Of a DNA stretch of 64,000 nucleotides, positions 55,291 to 63,700 are shown one piece after another. Origin of the DNA: Metasolibacillus fluoroglycofenilyticus (lineage in GTDB: Bacteria > Bacillota > Bacilli > Bacillales_A > Planococcaceae); NCBI RefSeq assembly GCF_003049645.1, contig NZ_PYWK01000001.1, positions 2,201,487 through 2,265,486 of the forward strand, read 5' to 3'. The notes beneath the pieces are model-generated. The model was not told where the DNA came from, did no database searches, and worked only from the letters and a program-made list of their open reading frames with translations. The position numbers and the translations under genes are program-made. How positions within the stretch are numbered: the first letter of the stretch is position 1; every line of letters starts with the position of its first letter.

Positions 55291-55443
55291 ATGAATCTTG
55301 CACTAGTTTTTATAGTAGTAATTGCCATAATGTCAACATTTGCCATTGTGATTATTTGGGTTGCACGTCAAAATAATTTTTCAGCAAAACAAACAATTGA
55401 TTCAATGCCAGCTGAACAAGAAAATGAGCAGCAACAAAAATGA
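55291..55443 (+). CDS. Small single-span membrane protein upstream of yidD
   Basis: 50 residues: a membrane segment [24 protein letters not shown] followed by a polar, glutamine-rich tail. GAGGTGAGAAAT precedes ATG 55291; 15 extra upstream residues are excluded. Its stop overlaps the yidD start (ATGA), so the two are translated together. Function unknown; the coupling suggests a link to membrane protein insertion. Confidence 0.65.
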   Translation: MNLALVFIVVIAIMSTFAIVIIWVARQNNFSAKQTIDSMPAEQENEQQQK

Positions 55444-55673
55444 AGCATCCTTTTATTTGGTTAATTAAATTTTATCGCAAATATATTTCACCTATGACGC
55501 CTCCTTCTTGTCGCTTTCATCCAACTTGCTCAAGCTACGGACTTGAAGCGTTCCAAAAGCATGGAGCAATAAAAGGATTTATTTTAACAACAATGCGCAT
55601 ACTAAAATGCCATCCACTCCATCCAGGTGGCTTTGATCCCGTGCCTGAAAAGTGGCCTTCGAAAAAAAAATAA
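55440..55673 (+). CDS. yidD: Membrane protein insertion efficiency factor YidD
   Basis: 77 residues with the DUF37/YidD signature: [33 protein letters not shown] and HPGGFDPVP at the end, including the conserved cysteines. It is membrane-peripheral and assists YidC/Sec insertion; B. subtilis YtjA is the same. Its stop codon lies in the loop of the terminator hairpin. Confidence 0.93.
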   Translation: MKHPFIWLIKFYRKYISPMTPPSCRFHPTCSSYGLEAFQKHGAIKGFILTTMRILKCHPLHPGGFDPVPEKWPSKKK

Positions 55674-55692
55674 ATTTCGAAGGTTTTTTTTA
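55656..55692 (+). terminator. Terminator of yidD
   Basis: CCTTCGAAA and TTTCGAAGG form a stem that overlaps the end of yidD, followed by TTTTTTT. Confidence 0.85.
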
Positions 55693-55721
55693 TTGTTTTT
55701 TTTTTGTAATTGAGTTATGAT
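55693..55721 (+). promoter_or_regulatory. Promoter of the zinc-binding lipoprotein gene
   Basis: TTGTTT, 17 bases, TATGAT. Predicted start about 55728. Confidence 0.55.
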
Positions 55722-55739
55722 AAAAAACGTCGATTGCAC

Positions 55740-55760
55740 AAATCGTAATAATTACTATTT
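55740..55760 (+). promoter_or_regulatory. Zur box (zinc repressor operator)
   Basis: AAATCGTAAT, one base, ATTACTATTT. It matches the 9-1-9 Bacillus Zur consensus with one asymmetry and ends just before the AGGAG binding site, so bound Zur would block the early transcribed region. Confidence 0.82.
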
Positions 55761-55770
55761 AGGAGATTTA

Positions 55771-56751
55771 ATGATGAAAAAATTTATTTACTTTTTTTTA
55801 TTAGCAATCCTTGCGTTGCTAGCAGCATGTGGCAGTGAAGACCAGAAAGCATCTAGTAATTCTTTAACTGTTTATACGACTGTTTACCCGTTACAATATT
55901 TTGCCGAGCGCATCGGCGAAGATTTTGTGCAGGTGGAGTCTATTTATCCTGCTGGAGCGAATGAACATACATTCGAGCCGACACAAAAAGATATGATGGC
56001 ACTAGCAGACGCTGAACTATTCTTTTATATTGGACAGGGCTTAGAAGGCTTTGTTGAAAACGCTAAAAAAACATTAGCGAATGAGCATGTTAAATTAGTT
56101 GCTACAGCCGACAATATAACGGATGAGCAGTTCCACATTTCCACAGGTCATGTGCATGCAGAGGATGAAGAGGACCATGACCACGAGCATGATGAGGAGC
56201 ATGGAGACCACGAAGAACATGGTCATCATGAGCATGATACACATGTATGGCTATCACCTGTTCTATCAAAGGAGCTTGCATTATCAATCAAAAATGAGCT
56301 TGTTGACATGTTGCCAGAGCAGCAAGAGCTTTTCACAAAAAATTATGAGGAACTAGCTTCGGAGCTTGATACACTGCATGCCGATTTTGAAGCAATGGCC
56401 AAGCAAACAACAATGAAAACATTTTTTGTATCCCATGCGGCGTTCGGCTATATAGCAGGTCATTATGGCTTTAATCAAATTCCTGTTGCTGGCCTAAACT
56501 CCCAAAGTGAGCCGTCACAAAAGCAATTAGCGGCAATCGTTGATTTAGCTAAAGAAGAAAACATTAGCTATATTTTCTTCGAACAAAATGTTTCTTCAAA
56601 TTTAACAACGGTCATCCAAAAAGAGGTCGGAGCAGAGGCATTAACATTGCATAATTTAAGTGTTTTAACGAAGGAAGATATTAAAAACAATGAAAACTAC
56701 TTCACTTTAATGCAGCATAATATTGAGCAATTAGCCAAGGCATTGCAATAA
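55771..56751 (+). CDS. znuA: Zinc ABC transporter substrate-binding lipoprotein (ZnuA/AdcA-like)
   Basis: Cluster A-I metal-binding protein. The signal ends in LLAACGSE, a lipobox. After YTTVYPLQYFAERIG and the ligand histidine in GANEHTFEPTQKD comes a histidine- and acid-rich loop (about residues 125-155, more than ten His), a mark of zinc transporters, then VWLSPVLSKELA, FVSHAAFGYIAGHYG and IFFEQNVSSN. Start at ATG 55771 after AGGAGATTTA. Length 326 aa. A Zur box controls it, but no permease or ATPase gene lies beside it. Confidence 0.9.
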   Translation: MMKKFIYFFLLAILALLAACGSEDQKASSNSLTVYTTVYPLQYFAERIGEDFVQVESIYPAGANEHTFEPTQKDMMALADAELFFYIGQGLEGFVENAKKTLANEHVKLVATADNITDEQFHISTGHVHAEDEEDHDHEHDEEHGDHEEHGHHEHDTHVWLSPVLSKELALSIKNELVDMLPEQQELFTKNYEELASELDTLHADFEAMAKQTTMKTFFVSHAAFGYIAGHYGFNQIPVAGLNSQSEPSQKQLAAIVDLAKEENISYIFFEQNVSSNLTTVIQKEVGAEALTLHNLSVLTKEDIKNNENYFTLMQHNIEQLAKALQ

Positions 56752-56821
56752 AGCCTATATTTTAAGAAGGCATATGAAAAGAGGACCTTCCCAAAAGCTC
56801 AAAATCTCTTTGGTCATTATA

Positions 56822-56945
56822 AAGTGAAACTTCAATTAGTGGGTGCTTTTCTCCACTGATTGTTAGTTGAACCAATCGGGCTTTTACGGGCAATTAATCT
56901 CCCACTTATCCTTAATGTTCTTCCAGTGGAAGTCTTACGGCAGGA
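56822..56945 (+). repeat. Repeat B, copy with a damaged right hairpin
   Basis: AAAGTGAAACTTC, the hairpin AATTAGTGG/CCACTGATT, and GGGCTTTTACGGGCAATTAAT match the copy at 50742. The right arm (CTTACGGCAGGATAA) is degraded. Confidence 0.7.
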
Positions 56946-57011
56946 TAAAATTGAAAAGCACGGAATTTAACCATTTAAAATATGCTTCAAATCTTTTTAT
57001 TCTAATAAAAG

Positions 57012-57219
57012 GGGACTGTCCAAAAAGCCGTGCATAGCCGGCATTTTGGACAGTCGCGATGATGTTTCACAAAATGTTGATTCCTATAAACAGAAAACGC
57101 CTCTTTTAAAAATGGGATGAACGTTGGCTTTAGCAGTGTTATCCTTCAGTAAAAGGGAAGCGATGAAAACATTGATTTCAATGCGGTGGCAAAACAAAAT
57201 GGACTTTTCAGACAGTCCC
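57012..57219 (+). repeat. MITE-like repeat C, complete copy
   Basis: 208 bp with terminal inverted repeats GGGACTGTCCAAAAAG and CTTTTCAGACAGTCCC (14 of 16 pair). The left hairpin CTGTCCAAAAAGCC...GGCATTTTGGACAG is strong. It lies between convergent znuA and menE and probably helps end both transcripts. Confidence 0.8.
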
Positions 57220-57227
57220 ATTCTCTT

Positions 57228-58658
57228 TTACAATAATTCCTTCAATTTTCTTCTCAACAGCTTGTTAGAGCCATTGCGTGGTAAGCTTTCAACAAAATAA
57301 AATCGCTTTGGTAGCTTATAGCTTGCAAGCTTATGCTCGCAAAATGCACGTAACTCCTCTTCACTTACAGCTTGTTTTTGTATAATAAAGGCAATCGGTA
57401 CTTGTCCCCATTTATCATCTGCTATACCACAAACACCAGCTTCTAATACATTTGGATGTGCTAGTAAAGCATTTTCAATTTCTGCTGGATAAATATTTTC
57501 CCCACCAGAAATAATTAAATCAGCGCGGCGATCGACCACATATAAATAGCCTTCATCATCTAAATAGCCTATATCACCTGTTAGTAGCCAGCCGTTTTCA
57601 GTGCTTGAACGTTCAGCAAAACGCCCAATATAGCCCGGTGTGACATGAGGGCCTCGGATGCAAATTTCTCCCTCCACAAATGGTTCCTCTGTACCTTGAA
57701 TGCGCACCTCATTAAAAAATAGCGGCTTTCCTGCTGAGCCAATTTTGCGTAGTGCATCAGCGCTAGCAAGCGTTGCTGTTTGCGATGCGGTTTCTGTCAT
57801 ACCATATGTTTGCACAACAGGTAATTGCACTTTCGCGGCGCGCTGTAAATAATCAACTGGTATCAAACCACCACCCGCAAGCAGTATTTTGAAGTTGGGG
57901 TGTGCTTGCACTTGCAAGCGTTCCATTTCACTTATAACACGCTCAAGCATTACTGAGACAAGAGAAATATTTGTCACATGTCCCTCAACTATTTCTTGTA
58001 CGCAAGCCATCGCATCAAATTTTTCATATAAGCTGACAGTTGCTCCATACAGCAATGAGCGCATTAAAATGGAAAAGCCACTAATATGAAAAATAGGTAC
58101 AGTACAAAGCCATACATCCTGCTCTGTAGTTCCTAAATTTAATGCCGAGCTAATGGCACTCATACTATGATTTTTTACAGTTTGACGCACACCTTTCGGA
58201 AAGCCTGTCGTACCAGAAGTATACATAATCGAAACAGTTTGTTCCTCTGACCAAGTAGACGCAATCTCGACTTCAACCGCCTGCACGCTCATAAGCTGCT
58301 CAAATGTAACAAACTCTATATTTTGCGGTAATTTATGTACTTCGCTTGCTGCCGCCAATACGACTGTTACTTGCGCATCCTCAATTTGATAAGCAAGCTC
58401 CTCCGCTGACAAACGCCCATTTAAAAGCACCATCTCTAACTGCAAATGCATACACCCATAAATCACTTTAATAAGCTCTGGCGTAGAGGGAGCTAAAATT
58501 GCTACTCGCCCCCCCTGCTTCGCAAGCGTTGCCAACTGTCCTGCTTTATATAATGCTTCTTCATGCAATTGCTGAAAAGTCCAGCTCTGCTCTTCGAAGC
58601 GAAGTCCAATGCGATTCGGTGTTAAATATGCGCGTTGCCTAATCCAATTTGGCTGCAT
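57228..58658 (-). CDS. menE: O-succinylbenzoate-CoA ligase MenE
   Basis: Acyl-adenylate enzyme that activates o-succinylbenzoate in menaquinone synthesis. The AMP motif SIMYTSGTTGFPKGVRQTV, QTYGMTETASQ, LTGDIGYLDDEGYLYVVDRRADLIISGGENIYPAEIE and the lysine in RNGSNKLLRR are present. Start at ATG 58658 (MQPNWIRQRAYL), nine bases after GGAGG; an ATG six bases upstream is too close. Length 476 aa. No other men genes are in the window. Confidence 0.9.
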   Translation of the reverse strand: MQPNWIRQRAYLTPNRIGLRFEEQSWTFQQLHEEALYKAGQLATLAKQGGRVAILAPSTPELIKVIYGCMHLQLEMVLLNGRLSAEELAYQIEDAQVTVVLAAASEVHKLPQNIEFVTFEQLMSVQAVEVEIASTWSEEQTVSIMYTSGTTGFPKGVRQTVKNHSMSAISSALNLGTTEQDVWLCTVPIFHISGFSILMRSLLYGATVSLYEKFDAMACVQEIVEGHVTNISLVSVMLERVISEMERLQVQAHPNFKILLAGGGLIPVDYLQRAAKVQLPVVQTYGMTETASQTATLASADALRKIGSAGKPLFFNEVRIQGTEEPFVEGEICIRGPHVTPGYIGRFAERSSTENGWLLTGDIGYLDDEGYLYVVDRRADLIISGGENIYPAEIENALLAHPNVLEAGVCGIADDKWGQVPIAFIIQKQAVSEEELRAFCEHKLASYKLPKRFYFVESLPRNGSNKLLRRKLKELL

Positions 58659-58703
58659 TTTCATACGCCTCCTTTATTGGATTAATTGTAGCATATTGTG
58701 TGG

Positions 58704-58735
58704 GTGCCAGGCACACACACAATTCTCACACAATT
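58704..58735 (+). repeat. REP-like element, third copy
   Basis: GTGCCAGGCAC followed by ACACACAATTCTCACACAAT, matching the copy at 29594-29628 at about 29 of 35 positions. It ends at the stop codon of the next gene upstream and precedes menE. Confidence 0.7.
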
Positions 58736-59121
58736 TAGTCCTCTAGCAAAAATGTGATGGCAATAAACAAGGCAAAGCTGATTAATAATGCTGTTCCGCC
58801 AGCGATAAATGTAATTAATGTAAACACTTCATTCATTTGAAATGGATTGATATTGTAGAATAACATGCCAATTGTTAATCCTACCGAGCCAATGACAGTT
58901 GTCCAACCATGTATAGATACTAATTTTTGTATGCGAACACGGTATACTTTATAAAACAAGCCCCATGCAAATACAGATAACCATCCAACAACGAGCATAT
59001 GTGCATGAATTGCTCTAAATTGGTAATTCCCTGAGCCCGCCATATCAGAGCCTAAAATGGCTCCTATTAAACCAAAAATTGCTGCTAAACGAATTAATCG
59101 TATGCTCCATACTTTTTCCAT
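58735..59121 (-). CDS. Small four-span membrane protein resembling part of haem-copper oxidase subunit I
   Basis: 128 residues, four membrane segments. RAIHAHMLVVGWLSVFAWGLFYKVY carries a HxH pair like those in subunit I of cbb3-type oxidases and NnrS-like proteins; the protein is far too short to be a complete oxidase. Start at ATG 59121, ten bases after GGAGG, excluding 24 weak upstream residues. It lies 75 bases behind the histidine kinase gene in the same direction and may share its transcript. Confidence 0.65.
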   Translation of the reverse strand: MEKVWSIRLIRLAAIFGLIGAILGSDMAGSGNYQFRAIHAHMLVVGWLSVFAWGLFYKVYRVRIQKLVSIHGWTTVIGSVGLTIGMLFYNINPFQMNEVFTLITFIAGGTALLISFALFIAITFLLED

Positions 59122-59195
59122 AATAAAATACCTCCATATCGTTTCATATGGAAGTATTGTATCGACGTTATCTGAACTCAAGCTGAACTGCAACG

Positions 59196-60575
59196 CTATT
59201 TTGGCAATTGAATCGTTATTGTCGTGCCCTCATTTTCTTTACTATTTATTGCAATTTGACCGTTATAAAAATGAACGACCTCTTGAACAATCGCTAGCCC
59301 TAGGCCTGTCCCCTTCGTTTGTCTCGCCTCATCCACTCGGTAAAAGCGCTTAAAAATATGCTGTAAATGCTCCTGTCGAATACCGATGCCTGTATCAGAA
59401 ATTTCTAGCGTAATTACAGTTGGCTCATTTACCAATTTAATATTAATTTCTCCACCCTGTCGATTATATTTAATGGCGTTTGCAATAAGATTTTCCCAAA
59501 TATTTTCGAGCAATGTTTCATCACCATGAAAAATCGCTTCATCCAGTTGTAGCCATATAGCCAACTCTTTTTGCTCAATCATCCACTGACTTTTCAGCAC
59601 CGCTCGCTCAATTTGCTGTGTAATATTTACGGTCGTTTGCCGTCTTTTATAGACAAGTTCATCTAGCGAATTTAACAGGAGTAACTGTCTTGTTAAGCTT
59701 GAAAGACGGCTCGTTTCCGCTTCAATAATATCCGCATAATGCAGGCGGTTTTCATCTGTTAGCTGCTTATTTTTTAACAGATTGGCATAGCCATGAATGT
59801 TTTGTAGCGGCGTTTGTAAATCATGAGAAATATTGCGAATAAAGCTTTTACGTGTTTCGTCTTGCTGCTTTAAATCTTGTGCCATTTTATTAAAGCTTTT
59901 CGCTAATAATCCAAGTTCATCTGTGCGTGCAATTTCAATTGCTACATCGTAATCCTCCTTTGCTATTTGCTTTGTCGCAGCCGTTAAAGCTCGAATCGGC
60001 TTTACCAAATACCATGCTGCAAGCAAAATAGCAGCTAAACTAGCAACTAAAGAAATCAGCATCATATTCCCAAGCACAACATGCATTTCATTAAATAGCA
60101 GGCGTATATCAGGGCGTGCAAACAATGCATATTTATCACCCTTATATTGGAATGGCACGCCTACGGAATTCGTTAAATCATTAGCAAAAAAACCAGTAAT
60201 AAAAAGCTGACGTGGGTAATCACGCATTCCGTGGTAAATTTGCCCTTCAATAACAGCCTGCTTTACGCTATCATCAAGCGCGGTCAAACGAAAATCACTA
60301 CCGTAAAATGCAGCCTGCCCCTCTGCGTCTATTACATATAGTTGATAACCGATACTAGCAATTGTTTGCAAATATGCCTCTAAGTTTAACTGCTCGTTTT
60401 CTTTAATATATTCGGTCATTTCTTGAACAATGGCTACATTTTTCGTATCATTTTGTTCTTTAATAACACGGTGATAATACGTATTTGTCGCAAGTAATGC
60501 CAGAACGCCACTGAGAAACATAATTGCAAGTGCCACTACAATATATTTAAAATATAAAGTAGAATATATTTTCAT
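59196..60575 (-). CDS. Sensor histidine kinase
   Basis: 459 residues. Membrane segments about 10-30 and 170-190 enclose an extracytoplasmic sensor (about 35-165); HAMP follows (193-245). The HisKA box is RNISHDLQTPLQNIHGY with His251. The ATPase domain shows N box WENLIANAIKYN, G1 SDTGIGI and G2 GTGLGLAI. It overlaps the response regulator gene by four bases (ATGA). The signal is unknown. Confidence 0.9.
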   Translation of the reverse strand: MKIYSTLYFKYIVVALAIMFLSGVLALLATNTYYHRVIKEQNDTKNVAIVQEMTEYIKENEQLNLEAYLQTIASIGYQLYVIDAEGQAAFYGSDFRLTALDDSVKQAVIEGQIYHGMRDYPRQLFITGFFANDLTNSVGVPFQYKGDKYALFARPDIRLLFNEMHVVLGNMMLISLVASLAAILLAAWYLVKPIRALTAATKQIAKEDYDVAIEIARTDELGLLAKSFNKMAQDLKQQDETRKSFIRNISHDLQTPLQNIHGYANLLKNKQLTDENRLHYADIIEAETSRLSSLTRQLLLLNSLDELVYKRRQTTVNITQQIERAVLKSQWMIEQKELAIWLQLDEAIFHGDETLLENIWENLIANAIKYNRQGGEINIKLVNEPTVITLEISDTGIGIRQEHLQHIFKRFYRVDEARQTKGTGLGLAIVQEVVHFYNGQIAINSKENEGTTITIQLPK

Positions 60576-61237
60576 TGCACTACCTCAAGCTGATAGCCTA
60601 CGCCACGAACTGTTGTAATTTGCACTGTACTGTCAAGGCGTACAAGCTTTTCACGCAATCGTTTAATATGTGTATTTAACGTATCATCACTTTCATAATC
60701 AAGCCCCCACACTTGCTCCATTAAATAATCTCGCTGAAAAATTTGCGCTCTGCTTGCAAGAATAGCAAGTAATTCAAACTCCTTTAATGGTAAAACAAGC
60801 TTCGTTTGACCTTTCACAACTTGCAATGTACGCCTATCAATCACTAAATCCCCAATTTCAATTGCTGCCTCCGTCGGCTTATCATAGCGCCTTAAAATCG
60901 CTTGTATGCGGAATAATAATTCGTCCGGCTCAAAGGGCTTTACAACATAATCATCCGCTCCAACAGTAAAGCCTTCTCGCTTGTCCTCCAACTGCCCTTT
61001 AGCTGTTAATAATAATACTGGGATTTCCCATTCCTCTTTTAGTTCTTTCGTTAATTGTAGACCATCCATCTCTGGCATCATCACATCAACAACTGCTAAA
61101 TCGACATCCTCTGTCATTTGTTGTAATGCTTCAACCCCATTTGCAGCACAGATAATATCATAATGCCATGCTTGTAAATGCAGTTTCACTAACTGTAAAA
61201 TATGTTGGTCATCATCTACAACTAAAATTTTTCGCAT
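60572..61237 (-). CDS. OmpR-family response regulator
   Basis: Receiver domain (MRKILVVDDDQ, phosphoacceptor Asp51 in AVVDVMMPEMDG, VLLTAKG, VKPFEPDELL) and a winged-helix output domain (LPLKEFELLAILASRAQIFQRDYLMEQVWG, DTLNTHIKRLREKL). Start at ATG 61237 after AGGTGAGG; twenty upstream residues are excluded. Length 221 aa. Upstream lies an array of six similar 15-bp motifs that may be its binding sites. Confidence 0.92.
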   Translation of the reverse strand: MRKILVVDDDQHILQLVKLHLQAWHYDIICAANGVEALQQMTEDVDLAVVDVMMPEMDGLQLTKELKEEWEIPVLLLTAKGQLEDKREGFTVGADDYVVKPFEPDELLFRIQAILRRYDKPTEAAIEIGDLVIDRRTLQVVKGQTKLVLPLKEFELLAILASRAQIFQRDYLMEQVWGLDYESDDTLNTHIKRLREKLVRLDSTVQITTVRGVGYQLEVVQ

Positions 61238-61321
61238 CGCTAGCCTCACCTGCTCTTCCTCAATCACCAATCCCAGGGAATCGTGCGAAAAAACCACCTC
61301 GGACTGAATGTGTTTTCGAAT

Positions 61322-61546
61322 AATAAAGATGTTTGATAGATAATAAAGTCATTTAAAAAATAATAAAGTTGTTTAAAAATGATGAAGAAAACCTGCAATA
61401 TACCGTTTTTAAACAACTTTATTTGAGAAAGCCTACCGTTCTTTTTACATCCAACACTTTAAATTTAAACAACTTTAATTATCTCCATTCTTTGCCCCAA
61501 CCTTGATTGACAAGGCTAGGCTAGAAGAAAATTAAACAACTTTATT
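61322..61546. promoter_or_regulatory. Six-copy 15-bp motif array upstream of the two-component operon
   Basis: Consensus AATAAAGTTGTTTAA. Forward copies start at 61322, 61342 and 61362, exactly 20 bases apart. Reverse-complement copies lie at 61409-61423, 61465-61479 and 61532-61546. Two are perfect matches to the third forward copy, and the others differ by one or two bases. Copies 61362 and 61409 also form an 18-base inverted repeat. Confidence 0.75.
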
Positions 61547-61610
61547 AGTTCAGTACAGAATGTTCACTTTATATCCTGCATTATGCCATGTGTTGTGTAA
61601 AATTGCGAGC

Positions 61611-61660
61611 AAAAAAATGTCTGAAAAGTAGTGCGTTCGCATACTTTCCAGACATTTTTA
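61611..61660 (-). terminator. Hairpin terminator of the GTCTGAAAAGC family
   Basis: AATGTCTGAAAAGTA pairs with TACTTTCCAGACATT and has T runs on both sides. It probably ends the chemoreceptor transcript. Confidence 0.75.
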
Positions 61661-61794
61661 TAGTCACTATTTTATCTAACCTATAAAAATCTAATAAGAT
61701 AAAAAACCTCTACTCTTTTTAATCATTAACCTAAAATCATCACATCGTTTGACAACGGTTAACTGACCTACATCACTTAGACCTTCCTTCAAAA

Positions 61795-61980
61795 TCTGTG
61801 ACATCTGCTGGTACGATGCTGGATACACAGTCTTTACATGAGCTCTTCTCATTCTAAGTGCATCTCGCCACCTGTAGGGATGGAAACTTCTGTACCTTTC
61901 GCTTTGCTATTTGTACAAAAATAATGTGCTCCTGCGGTTACTCGTCGCAAAAAACATCTGCTCCTGCGGTTACTCATCAC
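61795..61980 (-). repeat. Repeat A, left half with duplicated end motif
   Basis: Minus strand carries two tandem GACGAGTAACCGCAGGAGCA-like units (61929-61953 and 61955-61978), then the GTACA hairpin and the CCATCCCTACAGGTGGCGAG box. The right-end hairpins are missing. Confidence 0.65.
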
Positions 61981-61999
61981 AAAAAATATGCTAAAAAAG

Positions 62000-63700
62000 C
62001 TAAAGCTTAAACTGCTGAATATGATTATTTAATTCTTCTGCTATTTTCGATAGCTCATTCGAACTATTAGACACTTCTTCCATTGTGGCAGCCGTTTGTT
62101 GCATCGTAGCAGAAGTTTGTTCGATTCCAGCTGCGGACTCTTCTGCCACTGCTGCAATTTCATCTACTGCTTTGTCAATATTGGCTGAGTTTTCAACAAT
62201 TTGTGATAGATTTTGCGAAACAGTTGAAATATTTTCAGCCATTGCGGAAATTGCCGATTCAATTTCATTGAATGTTCGATTCGTTTCTGTAATTTGCTCT
62301 GTACCATTTTGCACTTCGCTATAGCTAGATTTTAATGAATCCGTCACAGTATCTGTTTCCTCCACGATTTCCTCTACAATTTGCGAAATATCAACTACTG
62401 AAACGGATACTTGCTCTGCTAATTTTCGTACCTCATCTGCTACAACAGCAAATCCTTTGCCTTGCTCTCCAGCACGAGCAGCCTCTATTGCCGCATTCAA
62501 AGCTAAAAGATTCGTCTGGTTGGCAATATCATTAATAACAAGCACCAATTGTGAGATAGCCTGTGTTTTATTATTTAAGCCTTCCACCTTGACAACTGCG
62601 TCATGCACAATATCATCAATTTTCGACATTTGCATTGTAGATGCTTCCATTAATGTACGGCCTGTAGATGTTAAGTTTAACACATTATTCGAGTATTGTT
62701 GGGCATCTTCCCCATTACTGCTTGCTTCTTTTGCATTCGTCACGAAATCACCCATGTGGCTCGATAAATCACTTGCATTACTTGCCTGTGCCTCTGTTCC
62801 TTCTGCAATTTCATTCATCGTAAGTGCCACTTGCTCGGTACCTTCCCTTACCTCAACTGCTGATTGTAGCAGCTCCTCACTATGAGATACGACCTGATTT
62901 GAAATCTCTTGAATTTGTCGCATCATACCGTTTAATTTTTCACTTAATGCATTTGCTGCAATTGTTAATTGCGCTATCTCATCTCGTCCATGTACCTTTA
63001 ATGCTTCATCTGATATATCACCCTCAGCAATGCGTTGAACGCGCTCTGAAATACGTTTAACTGGTCTTGAAATACTTGAAGCGCTATAAAATGCAATTGA
63101 GATTGCTACAATGATTACGATAATTATCGCAATTATATTAACCGTGTTAGAAAACTGCATTTCTTTCATTACTTCTGCACCAGTAGCACGAACTGAATCT
63201 TCGCGACTACTCGCCAATTGTTCAAACCCTAATTGAATACCGCGCGCTTCAGCCGCAAGCCCAACTATATTGGTAGCCGCCCGCTCCTTATTACCACTAT
63301 CATAAACAGAAAAAACATTATTTTCGATTTGCTCACGCCATGCTCTAGTCCTAGCAGACAAATCCTCAAATTCCTTAGAATTAGCCAACTTCTCAGCATT
63401 TATTATTTTTCGCACTGCCTCTTCATTGCTTAACGATTGCTCTACATACTCATAAAAAAGCTCTTTATTTACTGTATCTCCTGACAAGACATAGCCCCTT
63501 GCTGCAGCTATTCGCGAAGATACCGAGTTCGCTAAATGTTGGTCATAAATGGATAATTCGAGCTCCGTTTTGATCATATACTCAATGTTATTGCTCATTT
63601 TAATATTATTAAAAATTGAATAACCACCTTGTACAATTATCATTATCAAAACAATAATAAAACCATATAAAATTTTTGCGCGTAGTGTTTTAAAATTCAT
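62000..63700 (-). CDS. Methyl-accepting chemotaxis protein
   Basis: 566 residues. Membrane segments about 6-28 and 183-205 enclose an extracellular helical sensor (about 30-180) of CHASE3/four-helix type. HAMP follows (about 206-260), and then the signalling domain with its tip motif [52 protein letters not shown] precedes ATG 63700 ([11 protein letters not shown]); six upstream residues are excluded. It stands alone. Confidence 0.92.
   Translation of the reverse strand: MNFKTLRAKILYGFIIVLIMIIVQGGYSIFNNIKMSNNIEYMIKTELELSIYDQHLANSVSSRIAAARGYVLSGDTVNKELFYEYVEQSLSNEEAVRKIINAEKLANSKEFEDLSARTRAWREQIENNVFSVYDSGNKERAATNIVGLAAEARGIQLGFEQLASSREDSVRATGAEVMKEMQFSNTVNIIAIIIVIIVAISIAFYSASSISRPVKRISERVQRIAEGDISDEALKVHGRDEIAQLTIAANALSEKLNGMMRQIQEISNQVVSHSEELLQSAVEVREGTEQVALTMNEIAEGTEAQASNASDLSSHMGDFVTNAKEASSNGEDAQQYSNNVLNLTSTGRTLMEASTMQMSKIDDIVHDAVVKVEGLNNKTQAISQLVLVINDIANQTNLLALNAAIEAARAGEQGKGFAVVADEVRKLAEQVSVSVVDISQIVEEIVEETDTVTDSLKSSYSEVQNGTEQITETNRTFNEIESAISAMAENISTVSQNLSQIVENSANIDKAVDEIAAVAEESAAGIEQTSATMQQTAATMEEVSNSSNELSKIAEELNNHIQQFKL

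Noticed and set aside
62457-62885. 142-codon open frame opposite the chemoreceptor
   Set aside because: It is antisense to the conserved signalling domain, has no ribosome binding site and encodes nothing recognisable.
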